From Prevotellaceae bacterium (lineage in GTDB: Bacteria > Bacteroidota > Bacteroidia > Bacteroidales > UBA932), in assembly GCA_031278495.1 (NCBI GenBank), contig JAITKG010000090.1:1-7123 (forward strand): 7,123 bases of DNA, read 5' to 3'. Each line of letters starts with the position of its first letter. The first letter of the stretch is position 1. Positions 1-6,635 of this stretch are shown here, piece after piece. The translations under genes were made by a program, and so were the position numbers. The notes under the pieces are model-generated. The model worked only from the letters and a program-made list of their open reading frames with translations, was not told where the DNA came from and did no database searches.

Positions 1-70
1 CTGTTAAACCTTTTTCAAACCGGGTAGTCTTATAAGTGAAATAGGTTTTCATAGGTTTAGATTAGGCAGG

Positions 71-101
71 GCGGGCAGCGAAAGCTGCCCGCTTTGTTTT
101 T
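71..101 (+). terminator. Strong intrinsic terminator of an upstream off-window gene
   Basis: A perfect 9-bp GC-rich stem (GCGGGCAGC, 71-79, against GCTGCCCGC, 84-92) closes a GAAA tetraloop and is followed by TTTGTTTTT (93-101). This is the classic rho-independent layout and works in the plus direction; on the minus strand no T-run follows the stem. A plus-strand gene should therefore end near the left edge. One frame runs open from base 3 and stops at TAA 33-35, about 36 bases before the stem, which would suit a gene tail, but eleven codons are too few to identify it. Confidence 0.85.
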
Positions 102-107
102 GCTACG

Positions 108-188
108 GCGAAGCGCGCTTCGCGCGAGGAACGATCAGCGGCGCACGGCAAACGGTAACGGGCGCACGGGTCGGAGCCCCGAAGGGGC
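108..188. repeat. GC-rich degraded intergenic repeat block
   Basis: This stretch is built of pieces seen elsewhere in the window. It opens with a perfect 16-bp palindrome, GCGAAGCGCGCTTCGC (108-123). It then carries GCGCGAGGAACGA (122-134), whose exact reverse complement lies in the inverted-repeat element at 6803-6815. Next is a loose ACGG-type array (145-170), which on the minus strand reads as CCGT-headed units like those at 5161-5188. It ends in a small hairpin, GCCCC-GAA-GGGGC (176-188). Another small hairpin, TGCGC-TTT-GCGCA, follows at 206-218. I read it as a worn mosaic of dispersed repeats and not as coding sequence. Confidence 0.55.
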
Positions 189-332
189 GAAATAATGGCA
201 CATAATGCGCTTTGCGCAGAACCTGGAACACGGAGAACAACAGATGAAAGTTCAAACCGCAACAACATTTCAAAAATTTTTTTCTCATTGCCACTTTTCA
301 CGATTTCTAAGGTGGTTTGTGGAATTTTTCCT

Positions 333-485
333 AAAAAGAAAACGTGAATTTCAATTTATAGTTGTTCGAGGTCTTAGGAAACCCACAGTCGAAAAATAAA
401 ACAAAATTCACGTTTATACAAGCATGAATACTTCGACTGTTGAAATTTCCTAAGTTTCGAACACCAATAATAAAGAACATCTATA
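333..485 (-). ncRNA. Putative small structured RNA, possibly 6S-like
   Basis: Read on the minus strand, this region follows a consensus promoter (492-522) and folds strongly. Bases 363-371 pair with 455-463, 373-381 with 446-454 (9 of 9) and 385-393 with 432-440 (9 of 9), leaving only a one-base bulge and a small CCC/TGAAA internal loop. The apical loop (394-431) contains 404-415, a perfect 12-bp complement of 340-351 outside the hairpin. On the minus strand the second 12-mer is followed by TCTTTTT (339-333), so loop-tail pairing could form a pseudoknot or an intrinsic terminator. The expected transcript is about 150 nt. A long hairpin interrupted by a central internal loop resembles 6S RNA, and a Bacteroidota class (6S-Flavo) is known, but I have not matched it to that family and the internal loop is small for 6S. 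A cis-acting attenuator or a hairpin remnant of a mobile element are alternatives. Confidence 0.5.
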
Positions 486-491
486 ATGCTG

Positions 492-522
492 CAAATATAT
501 TACAATATTTTTTATTTACAAA
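492..522 (-). promoter_or_regulatory. Consensus Bacteroidota promoter, minus strand
   Basis: On the minus strand the -33 element TTTG (522-519) is separated by exactly 19 bases from TATATTTG (499-492), which is followed by C. This agrees fully with the Bacteroidota housekeeping consensus TTTG-N19-21-TAnnTTTG and is the best promoter match in the window. Transcription would start near 485 and run left through the structured region at 485-333. The surrounding AT-rich sequence raises the chance of a random match, but match and spacing are both exact. Confidence 0.6.
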
Positions 523-545
523 TTTTATTTGCATTATTTTTTTGC

Positions 546-680
546 GGCGCCAGCCCAATTCTTAGTTCTTAATTCCCCAGCCGCGCCAGCCACATTTTCA
601 CATCTCCACATCTTCACATTTTCACATTAGCCGCCGCGCCAGCCCAATTCGTAATTCTTAATTTCTAATTCTTAATTCCC
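546..680. repeat. Composite repeat: palindromic cores with 7-bp and 8-bp arrays
   Basis: Three core half-sites (GGCGCCAGCC at 546-555, AGCCGCGCCAGCC at 579-591, CGCCGCGCCAGCC at 632-644) alternate with short arrays. After the first come three heptads (AATTCTT, AGTTCTT, AATTCCC; 557-577). After the second come five octads of the type ACATTTTC (592-631). After the third come five heptads (AATTCGT, AATTCTT, AATTTCT, AATTCTT, AATTCCC; 646-680). The periods are strict. Bases 637-680 recur at 7048-7091 with one mismatch, and 551-572 recur inverted and exact at 6888-6909, so these blocks were copied and did not simply arise by local slippage. Confidence 0.9.
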
Positions 681-688
681 GGCAAGCC

Positions 689-736
689 CCGTGCGGCGTG
701 TACCGCGCGAAGCGCGTCACTCTTCACTTTTTTTTG
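689..736. repeat. Heptad array and T-tract abutting the leuS promoter
   Basis: Four GC-rich heptads (CCGTGCG, GCGTGTA, CCGCGCG, AAGCGCG; 689-716) are followed by a short link and then CTTCACTTTTTTTTG (722-736), which touches the -7 box of leuS. The same order occurs before the MFS promoter: heptads at 5161-5188, then CTTCACTTTTTTG at 5194-5206. The distance from the T-tract to the -7 box differs (0 against 16 bases), so the T-tract cannot be the -33 element in both. Confidence 0.6.
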
Positions 737-744
737 TATCTTTG
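737..744 (+). promoter_or_regulatory. leuS-radA promoter, -7 element
   Basis: TATCTTTG followed by C matches the Bacteroidota -7 consensus TAnnTTTG. No TTTG lies 19-21 bases upstream, where GC-rich repeat sequence sits instead, so the -33 half appears to be missing or replaced. The start point would be near 750, giving a leader of roughly 14 bases before the leuS ATG with no Shine-Dalgarno motif, which is usual in this phylum. Confidence 0.6.
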
Positions 745-763
745 CGACTTTCAATAGTAAACT

Positions 764-3649
764 ATGGACTATAATTTTGCCGAAATCGAGAAGAAATGGC
801 AGGCATGGTGGGCGGAAAACCAAACATTCCGCGTGGAGGAAACACCCGGCAAGCCGAAATTTTATGTGTTGGACATGTTTCCCTATCCTTCTGGCGCGGG
901 TTTGCACGTGGGGCATCCATTGGGATACATTGCGTCCGATATTTATTCGCGCTTCCGGCGGCTGCGCGGTTTCAACGTACTGCATCCGATGGGCTACGAC
1001 GCTTACGGGCTGCCGGCGGAACAATATGCTATCCAGACAGGGCAGCACCCCGAAGTAACGACCGCCGCAAATATTGAGCGTTACCGCCAACAGTTAGACA
1101 AACTCGGCTTTTCATTCGACTGGAGCCGCGAGGTCAAAACCTGCGACCCCGCCTATTATAAATGGACGCAATGGGCGTTTATCCGGCTATTCAACAGTTT
1201 TTACAGTTATGAAAAAAACAGGGCATTGCCCATCGCCGAATTAGTGCAGGCATTTGAAACGTCGGGCGCCGCCGGGCTGCGCGTGGCATGCGGGAAAGAA
1301 TTATCGTTCCCGGCTGCCGGCTGGCGCGCCATGAGCGAAAAAGAAAAACAGGAAATATTGATGAACTACCGCCTCGCCTATCTGGGCGATACCATGGTAA
1401 ACTGGTGCGCCGACTTGGGTACGGTGCTTGCCAACGACGAGGTGGTAAACGGCGTGTCATTGCGCGGCGGCTATCCGGTAGAGCAGAAGGTCATGCGCCA
1501 GTGGTGCCTGCGCGTATCGGCGTATGCCGAACGGTTGCTGAGCGGCTTGGACGGCATTGACTGGCCGGAATCTTTGAAAGAAACGCAACGCAACTGGATT
1601 GGAAGGAGCGAAGGAGCGGAAATACACCTCGCCCTGACCCCCTCCCTCAGGAAAGGGGCAGGGGATGAGGACGGGCGAAAAATTACCGTCTTCACCACCC
1701 GTCCCGATACGATTTTCGGCGTAACCTTTATGGTCTTGGCGCCGGAGTCGGATTATGTGCCGGCGGTGGTAACGCCCGGACAGCAACAGGCGGTGAACGA
1801 TTATCTGGCGTCTGCCAAACGCCGCACCGAACGCGAACGCATGTCCGCGCGCAGGGTTAGCGGCGTTTTCAGCGGTTCGTATGCGCTTCATCCGCTTACC
1901 GGCGAGCCGCTCCCTGTATGGATTAGCGATTATGTATTGGCGGGCTATGGCACAGGCGCTATTATGGCTGTGCCTGCGCACGACAGCCGCGATTATGCCT
2001 TCGCCAAAGAGTTTGAAAAGGAACTGCGCGCGCAGTTGGGCGGCAAAGACCCGGTAGCGCCTTTGATTGAAGGCTGCGATGTGTCTGTGGAAAGTTTCGA
2101 TGCGAAGGAAGGGAAGATGATGAACTCCCCGCAGGCGGGTTGCGCATGCCGGCTTTCGTTGAACGGCTTGGATGTGCAGGAAGCCATTGTCAAAGCAAAG
2201 GAGTATATCAAAGAATATGACTTGGGGCAAATACGGGTAAACTACCGCCTGCGCGATGCTATCTTCAGCCGCCAGCGTTACTGGGGCGAGCCGTTCCCGG
2301 TGTATTACGACGCTTGCGGGATGCCGCAGGCGTTGCCGGAAGAAGCGTTGCCCCTTGAACTGCCCGAAGTAGATAAATTCCTGCCGGCAGGCACCGGCGA
2401 GCCGCCGCTTAGCCGCGCCGGACATTGGGCATGGGACAGCGTCCGGAAAAAAGTGGTTGCTACCGCCGGCATAGACAATAAAACAGTTTTCGCCCTTGAG
2501 CGGAATACCATGCCGGGCTTTGCCGGCTCGTCCGCCTACTACCTGCGCTATATGGACCCGCGCAACGACGGGGCGTTAGTAAGCAGGGAAGCCAACGAAT
2601 ACTGGCGCAACGTCGATTTATATATCGGCGGCACGGAACATGCCACAGGGCATTTAATCTACTCGCGGTTCTGGAATAAATTCCTGTTCGACTTAGGGGT
2701 GGCGTGCGAAGACGAGCCTTTTAAAAAGCTTATCAACCAAGGGATGATACAGGGGCGCAGCAATTTTGTGTACCGTATACAGAACACCAATACCTTTGTT
2801 TCGCTCAACTTGAAAGACCGGTACGACGTTACGCCGTTGCATGTTGATGTGAACATGGTCGGCAATGATGTGCTGGATATGGATAAATTCAGGGCATGGC
2901 GTCCCGAATTTGCCGACGCCGAATTTATCCTCGAAGACGGGAAATACCTTTGCGGATGGGCGGTGGAAAAAATGTCGAAATCCATGTACAACGTCGTTAA
3001 TCCCGATGACATTGTAGAAAAATACGGAGCCGATACGTTGCGGATGTACGAAATGTTTTTAGGTCCGCTTGAGCAGTCGAAGCCTTGGGATACCAACGGC
3101 ATTGACGGGGTGCACCGGTTTTTGAAGAAATACTGGCGGCTGTTTTTCGAGGGCGGCGCATTCGCCGTGTCCGGCGAACCTGCCGGCACGCAGGAATTAA
3201 AAATCCTGCACCGCCTGATAAAAAAAGTGCAAACCGACATCGAAAACTTTTCATTCAACACGTCGGTCAGCGCATTCATGATTGCCGTCAATGAACTGAC
3301 GGAACTGAAATGCCGTAAACGCGCCATCCTGCAACCCTTGACTGCGCTCCTGTCGCCGTTTGCCCCGCATATTTGCGAAGAACTGTGGTCGCTGCTCGGA
3401 TGCTCCGGCAGCATTGCCTGCGCGGCATTTCCCGAATACGAAGAAAAATATACGGTGGAAAACAGCTTTGAATATCCCGTGTCGTTCAACGGGAAATTGC
3501 GGTTCAAAAAAGCGTTGCCGCTGGGTATTCCCGCCAAAGAAATTGAAGCGGCGGTATTGAACGACGAACAATCGGCAAAATACCTGGAAGGGAAAACGCC
3601 CAAAAAAGTGATTGTAGTAGAAGGAAAAATTGTAAATGTGGTGGTATAA
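764..3649 (+). CDS. leuS: Leucyl-tRNA synthetase (LeuRS)
   Basis: Cytoplasmic class Ia synthetase that activates leucine with ATP, charges tRNA-Leu and hydrolyses mischarged products. The 961 residues show the whole enzyme. The HIGH-type motif HVGH (48-51) lies in PYPSGAGLHVGHPLGY and KMSKS is at 736-740. The CP1 editing domain carries the threonine-rich motif TVFTTRPDT (308-316) and YGTGAIMAVPAHDSRD, with D410 probably the residue that anchors the substrate amino group. The anticodon-binding region (about 780-900) and the small C-terminal domain ending GKIVNVVV follow. The segment at about 140-225 is long but, from memory, typical of Bacteroidales LeuRS. The start MDYNFAEIEKKW matches the family N-terminus. 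Oddities: an apparent in-frame repeat insertion at residues about 291-301, and a stretch at about 417-433 (EKELRAQLGGKDPV) that seems some nine residues longer than in relatives. It is followed after 11 bases by radA. Confidence 0.97.
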   Translation: MDYNFAEIEKKWQAWWAENQTFRVEETPGKPKFYVLDMFPYPSGAGLHVGHPLGYIASDIYSRFRRLRGFNVLHPMGYDAYGLPAEQYAIQTGQHPEVTTAANIERYRQQLDKLGFSFDWSREVKTCDPAYYKWTQWAFIRLFNSFYSYEKNRALPIAELVQAFETSGAAGLRVACGKELSFPAAGWRAMSEKEKQEILMNYRLAYLGDTMVNWCADLGTVLANDEVVNGVSLRGGYPVEQKVMRQWCLRVSAYAERLLSGLDGIDWPESLKETQRNWIGRSEGAEIHLALTPSLRKGAGDEDGRKITVFTTRPDTIFGVTFMVLAPESDYVPAVVTPGQQQAVNDYLASAKRRTERERMSARRVSGVFSGSYALHPLTGEPLPVWISDYVLAGYGTGAIMAVPAHDSRDYAFAKEFEKELRAQLGGKDPVAPLIEGCDVSVESFDAKEGKMMNSPQAGCACRLSLNGLDVQEAIVKAKEYIKEYDLGQIRVNYRLRDAIFSRQRYWGEPFPVYYDACGMPQALPEEALPLELPEVDKFLPAGTGEPPLSRAGHWAWDSVRKKVVATAGIDNKTVFALERNTMPGFAGSSAYYLRYMDPRNDGALVSREANEYWRNVDLYIGGTEHATGHLIYSRFWNKFLFDLGVACEDEPFKKLINQGMIQGRSNFVYRIQNTNTFVSLNLKDRYDVTPLHVDVNMVGNDVLDMDKFRAWRPEFADAEFILEDGKYLCGWAVEKMSKSMYNVVNPDDIVEKYGADTLRMYEMFLGPLEQSKPWDTNGIDGVHRFLKKYWRLFFEGGAFAVSGEPAGTQELKILHRLIKKVQTDIENFSFNTSVSAFMIAVNELTELKCRKRAILQPLTALLSPFAPHICEELWSLLGCSGSIACAAFPEYEEKYTVENSFEYPVSFNGKLRFKKALPLGIPAKEIEAAVLNDEQSAKYLEGKTPKKVIVVEGKIVNVVV
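1634..1669. repeat. C/G-rich repeat-like insertion inside leuS
   Basis: Within leuS, the bases encoding LTPSLRKGAGDE are strikingly C-rich then G-rich (runs CCCCC, CCC, GGGG, GGGG) and can form an imperfect hairpin. On the minus strand they resemble the C-run/TTT/G-run intergenic element at 6919-6939. E. coli LeuRS, as I recall it, has about 11 residues between the EI of RSEGVEI and the threonine-rich motif, where this protein has about 20, so nine or so residues look added. The frame is kept. The insert sits on the surface side of CP1, immediately before TVFTTRPDT. Confidence 0.55.
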
Positions 3650-3660
3650 TAATAAAGGAA

Positions 3661-5025
3661 ATGGCTAAAACAAAAACTGCTTATTTCTGCCAGAACTGCG
3701 GGTTTGAATCTGCAAAATGGCTTGGACGCTGCCCCTCGTGCGGCGAGTGGAATACCTTTGCCGAAGAACTGGTAAGCAAAGAACCGGCGGCAGCCCACAG
3801 TTCTTTCTCGCCGGGAAAGTCCGTAGCGCAGCGGGTAGACGAAATCACCTTTGAGCGGCAGCCGCGACTGGATATCGGAAACGGAGAAGTAAACCGCTTG
3901 CTGGGCGGCGGGTTGGTGTTAGGATCGCTGGTGCTTATCGGCGGCGAACCGGGCATCGGGAAGTCCACATTGAGCCTGCAACTGGCGTTGCATGCGCCGT
4001 CGCTGAAAACGCTTTATGTTTCGGGCGAAGAGAGTGCGCAGCAGATTAAACTGCGCGCCGACCGGCTGCGCGGCGACGGAAGCAACTGCTATATACTGGG
4101 CGAAACCAACCTCGAAACCATCTTTACGCAAGCCCAACAACTGCAACCGCAATTTATGGTAGTCGATTCCATCCAGACGCTTTTTACCACCCGCGTGGAA
4201 TCGCCGGCGGGCAGCGTGTCGCAGGTACGCGAATGTGCGGCGCAACTGTTGAAATTCGCCAAACAAACCGGCATCCCCGTTTTTATTATCGGGCATATCA
4301 CGAAAGACGGAAGCATTGCCGGACCAAAAGTGCTGGAGCATATCGTTGATGTGGTGCTGCAATTCGAGGGCGACGGCAACCATGCCTACCGCCTGTTGCG
4401 CAGCAGCAAGAACCGCTTTGGCTCTACCGCCGAAATAGGCATCTTTGAAATGCTCGGCAGCGGCTTGCGCGAGGTAAGCAATCCTTCCGAGATCCTGATT
4501 ACGCAACATGGCAGCGCACTGAGCGGAATAGCCGTAGCCGCCACGCTCGACGGCGCCCGCCCGCTGCTGATAGAAACGCAGGCGTTGGTGAGCAGCGCCG
4601 CTTACGGCACGCCACAACGTTCTGCTACCGGCTTCGACGTCCGCAGGATGAACATGCTGCTGGCGGTGCTGGAAAAACGCGCCGGGTTCAAGTTAGCCGT
4701 GAAAGACGTTTTCCTGAACATGGCGGGCGGGCTGAAAGTTGTTGACCCGGCGGTGGACTTGGCGGTAGTTACAGCCATTCTCTCGTCCAACTTCGATTTG
4801 CCGGTGTCGCCGCACTATTGCTTTGCGGCAGAGGTGGGGCTGAGCGGCGAAATACGCCCGGTCGCCCGCATTGACCAGCGCATTGCAGAAGCGGAAAAAT
4901 TAGGATTTGAAAAAATTTTCATTTCCCGCTATAATCAAAAAGGCTTACCCGGAACAAAAAAAATTGCCATAGCCGCCGTCTCGAAAATGGACGAACTGCT
5001 GCGGGCGGTGTTCCGCCAGGAATAG
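3661..5025 (+). CDS. radA: DNA repair protein RadA/Sms
   Basis: RadA is a DnaB-like, ssDNA-dependent ATPase that extends heteroduplex at RecA recombination intermediates and helps process branched DNA. The 454-residue length is normal. In order: an N-terminal C4 zinc finger (C10, C13, C24, C27, in FCQNCG and CPSCGEW); a RecA-like ATPase core with Walker A GEPGIGKS (95-102) and Walker B FMVVDS, with D169; the RadA signature KNRFG (250-254); and a C-terminal Lon-like domain with NMAGGLKVVDPAVDLAVV (353-370). A Lon-type Ser-Lys dyad is not evident, as expected for RadA. The ATG is 11 bases after the leuS stop and directly follows AAAGGAA, too close to act as a standard ribosome-binding site. Co-transcription with leuS is likely. 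No frameshift or truncation is seen. Confidence 0.97.
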   Translation: MAKTKTAYFCQNCGFESAKWLGRCPSCGEWNTFAEELVSKEPAAAHSSFSPGKSVAQRVDEITFERQPRLDIGNGEVNRLLGGGLVLGSLVLIGGEPGIGKSTLSLQLALHAPSLKTLYVSGEESAQQIKLRADRLRGDGSNCYILGETNLETIFTQAQQLQPQFMVVDSIQTLFTTRVESPAGSVSQVRECAAQLLKFAKQTGIPVFIIGHITKDGSIAGPKVLEHIVDVVLQFEGDGNHAYRLLRSSKNRFGSTAEIGIFEMLGSGLREVSNPSEILITQHGSALSGIAVAATLDGARPLLIETQALVSSAAYGTPQRSATGFDVRRMNMLLAVLEKRAGFKLAVKDVFLNMAGGLKVVDPAVDLAVVTAILSSNFDLPVSPHYCFAAEVGLSGEIRPVARIDQRIAEAEKLGFEKIFISRYNQKGLPGTKKIAIAAVSKMDELLRAVFRQE

Positions 5026-5043
5026 AAAACGGGGGCAAATTTA

Positions 5044-5118
5044 GTGGAAAGTTGAAAATGGCTGACGCCAGTACGTCTGCCGCAACTTTTAACTTTCAAC
5101 TTTTAACTTTTAACTAAA
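5044..5118. repeat. Heptad-built hairpin after radA, possible terminator
   Basis: Two heptads (GTGGAAA, GTTGAAA; 5044-5057) lie left of a core-like hairpin and five heptads of complementary type (AACTTTT, AACTTTC, AACTTTT, AACTTTT, AACTAAA; 5084-5118) lie right of it. AAAGTTGAAA (5048-5057) pairs exactly with TTTCAACTTT (5094-5103). The centre forms its own stem, GGCTGACG (5060-5067) against CGTCTGCC (5074-5081), with one T-T mismatch and loop CCAGTA. Starting 18 bases after the radA stop and ending in T-rich units, it could end the leuS-radA transcript, although no uninterrupted T-run exists. The centre is a variant of the GGCTGGCGCCAGCC core. Confidence 0.7.
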
Positions 5119-5140
5119 TTAGCGGCTTGCGCCTCGCCGT

Positions 5141-5188
5141 TCCGGTCGGAATGACGGATGCCGTGTCCCGTTTCCCGTGTGCCGTGCG
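5141..5188. repeat. Solo element end plus CCGT heptad array
   Basis: TCCGGTCGGAATGACGG (5141-5157) is identical to 6818-6834, the right end of the 134-bp inverted-repeat element, but no left end is present here, so this is a solo or decayed end. After three bases comes an exact 7-bp array: CCGTGTC, CCGTTTC, CCGTGTG, CCGTGCG (5161-5188). The array leads into the T-tract and promoter of the MFS gene. Confidence 0.75.
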
Positions 5189-5203
5189 AAACGCTTCACT
5201 TTT

Positions 5204-5230
5204 TTGTTCTCAAAAAAAACCGTACTTTTG
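5204..5230 (+). promoter_or_regulatory. Promoter of the MFS gene
   Basis: TACTTTTG (5223-5230) followed by C matches the -7 consensus TAnnTTTG. A TTG ending a T-tract (5204-5206) lies 16 bases upstream, shorter than the usual 19-21, so the -33 half is weak. The start would be near 5236, giving a leader of about 95 bases. Confidence 0.6.
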
Positions 5231-5289
5231 CACCCCAAAAAATATGCAATAAATGCGTTTGAACAGTTATCCATTACCGCTTACTTACC

Positions 5290-5305
5290 GCGCTACCATT
5301 AGCGC
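5290..5305 (+). promoter_or_regulatory. Leader hairpin before the MFS gene
   Basis: GCGCTA (5290-5295) and TAGCGC (5300-5305) form a perfect 6-bp stem with loop CCAT, 25 bases before the ATG. It is followed by TTTC, not a real T-run, so it may shape translation or RNA stability more than it terminates. No known riboswitch was recognised in the leader. Confidence 0.35.
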
Positions 5306-5330
5306 TTTCAAAATTAGAAACCATTAAATT

Positions 5331-6635
5331 ATGCACAAAAAAAATCCTTCCCCACTTTCTTGGGTGCCTTCTGTTTATTTTGCTATGGGCTTGCCTTTCG
5401 TGGTGTTAAACATGGTGTCGGTGCTGATGTTCCGGCGCATGGATATTTCCGATACGCAAATCGCTTTCTGGACGTCGCTAATCATGCTCCCGTGGACGCT
5501 CAAGCCGTTGTGGAGCCCGTTTCTCGGCATGTTCCGGACAAAGAAATTTTTCGTTGTGCTGACGCAAATCACTACCGGCGTGGTGTTCGGGTTGGTGGCA
5601 TTGTCCCTGCAATTGCCCGGTTTCTTTGCCGTGTCGGTGGCGTTGCTGTTCATTATTGCTTTCAGCGGCGCAACGCATGACATCGCCGCCGACGGCGTTT
5701 ATATGAACGAACTGAGCAAAACCGAACAGGCAAAATATATCGGCTGGCAAGGCGCTTTCTACAACCTGGCAAAGGTCGTTGCTACGGGCGGGCTGGTCTA
5801 TTTGGCAGGCTTCCTGATAGGGCGCATCGGGAACGTGTACGCATGGATGACCATCATGGCTGCCTGCGGGACGCTCATGCTGCTGCTGGGCGTCTACCAC
5901 GTCAAAATGCTGCCTTCGGGCGGGCAGGCTGCCGGCAGGGTACATTCGTTCCGCGATACGCTGGATAACCTTTGGGAAGTTATCCGCACGTTCTTTACCA
6001 AAAAGCATATTGTTTGGTATATTGCGTTTATTATCCTGTACCGCTTTGCCGAAGGGTTTGTGATGAAAATCGTGCCGCTGTTCCTCAATGCGCCTGTTGA
6101 GAAGCAGGGACTGGGCTTGCCGGAAGAACAAATTGGGCTATACTACGGCACATTTGGCGCTATTGCTTTTGTTGTTGGCTCGTTGCTGTCGGGTTATTAT
6201 ATTTCCGCCAGGGGATTGAAAAAAACGCTGTTTTCCCTGTGTTGCGCATTCAATATTCCTTTTGTTGCCTATTTGTTGCTGGCGGTTTACCAGCCGGCGA
6301 GCGGGTGGTTGATTTCCGGCGCTATTGTATTTGAATATTTCGGTTATGGATTCGGGTTTGTAGGACTCACGCTGTTTATGATGCAACAAATCGCGCCCGG
6401 AAAATTCCAAATGGCGCACTATGCCTTTGCCACCGGCATTATGAACTTGGGCGTCATGATTCCCGGCATGATGAGCGGATGGGTCAGTACCCGGCTGGGA
6501 TATAAATACTTTTTCGTTTTTGTGCTGGTGGCAACCATCCCGGCTTTTCTGGCAACATATTTTGTGCCGTTTACCTGTAACGATAAAAATGCGCTGCCGG
6601 CGGAAGAGCGGAGATGTGATGATGTGAAGATGTGA
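5331..6635 (+). CDS. AmpG/PAT-like MFS transporter
   Basis: A 434-residue polytopic inner-membrane protein with about twelve hydrophobic segments in two halves, split by a basic cytoplasmic loop at about 190-230 (SGGQAAGRVHSFRDTLDNL). The sequence THDIAADG (115-122) at the end of the fourth segment recalls the QDI-x-x-D-type motif of the AmpG and acetyl-CoA transporter (PAT) branch of the major facilitator superfamily. AmpG imports anhydro-muropeptides by proton symport; Bacteroidales relatives often sit in sugar-use loci, so a muropeptide, disaccharide or other solute is possible and the substrate cannot be read from sequence. It has its own promoter and no cotranscribed neighbour. The hydrophobic domain ends near FVPFTC, and the hydrophilic tail ends in RRCDDVKM, encoded by an invading octad repeat that also supplies the TGA stop. 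Confidence 0.85.
   Translation: MHKKNPSPLSWVPSVYFAMGLPFVVLNMVSVLMFRRMDISDTQIAFWTSLIMLPWTLKPLWSPFLGMFRTKKFFVVLTQITTGVVFGLVALSLQLPGFFAVSVALLFIIAFSGATHDIAADGVYMNELSKTEQAKYIGWQGAFYNLAKVVATGGLVYLAGFLIGRIGNVYAWMTIMAACGTLMLLLGVYHVKMLPSGGQAAGRVHSFRDTLDNLWEVIRTFFTKKHIVWYIAFIILYRFAEGFVMKIVPLFLNAPVEKQGLGLPEEQIGLYYGTFGAIAFVVGSLLSGYYISARGLKKTLFSLCCAFNIPFVAYLLLAVYQPASGWLISGAIVFEYFGYGFGFVGLTLFMMQQIAPGKFQMAHYAFATGIMNLGVMIPGMMSGWVSTRLGYKYFFVFVLVATIPAFLATYFVPFTCNDKNALPAEERRCDDVKM

Noticed and set aside
7..29. AAC-N17-GTC spacing reminiscent of an ECF sigma promoter
   Set aside because: The motif is only six fixed bases and the ECF consensus for this phylum is too loose to call from one site.
1..52. Minus-strand open frame from ATG at 52 (MKTYFTYKTTRF) and plus-strand tail ending TAA 33-35
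   Set aside because: Too short to identify. The terminator at 71-101 favours a plus-strand gene end, but neither frame can be supported from so few codons.
62..301. Minus-strand frames of 79 and 63 codons across the left flank
   Set aside because: Most of their length translates the terminator and GC-rich repeat block (low-complexity Arg/Ala/Pro text). They have no family resemblance.
205..399. Plus-strand 64-codon frame
   Set aside because: It is antisense to the RNA candidate, with no promoter, no ribosome-binding site and no recognisable motif.
331..480. A 49-codon minus-strand frame starting MFFIIGVRNL right after the minus promoter
   Set aside because: It lies entirely over the strongly structured segment, has no ribosome-binding site or recognisable domain, and its AT-driven composition looks like chance. 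The RNA structure explains the region better, though a dual-function RNA is not excluded.
485..543. Hairpin of AATGC/GCAAATA type followed by seven T on the plus strand, terminator-like
   Set aside because: The stem is AT-rich with a long loop, coincides with the minus-strand promoter, and no plus-strand transcript upstream needs it.
546..680. CRISPR array
   Set aside because: The units are 7-8 bp with no spacers, and no cas genes are present.
1319..1330. GGCTGGCGCGCC in leuS resembling the repeat core
   Set aside because: It encodes AGWRA in a segment that aligns without a gap to remembered Bacteroidales LeuRS, no array is attached, and it lacks the full core.
1457..2425. Long minus-strand frame (322 codons) opposite leuS, and a similar 379-codon frame at 2659-3798
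   Set aside because: Shadow frames caused by the codon bias of leuS. They show no domain and the opposite strand is a fully conserved enzyme.
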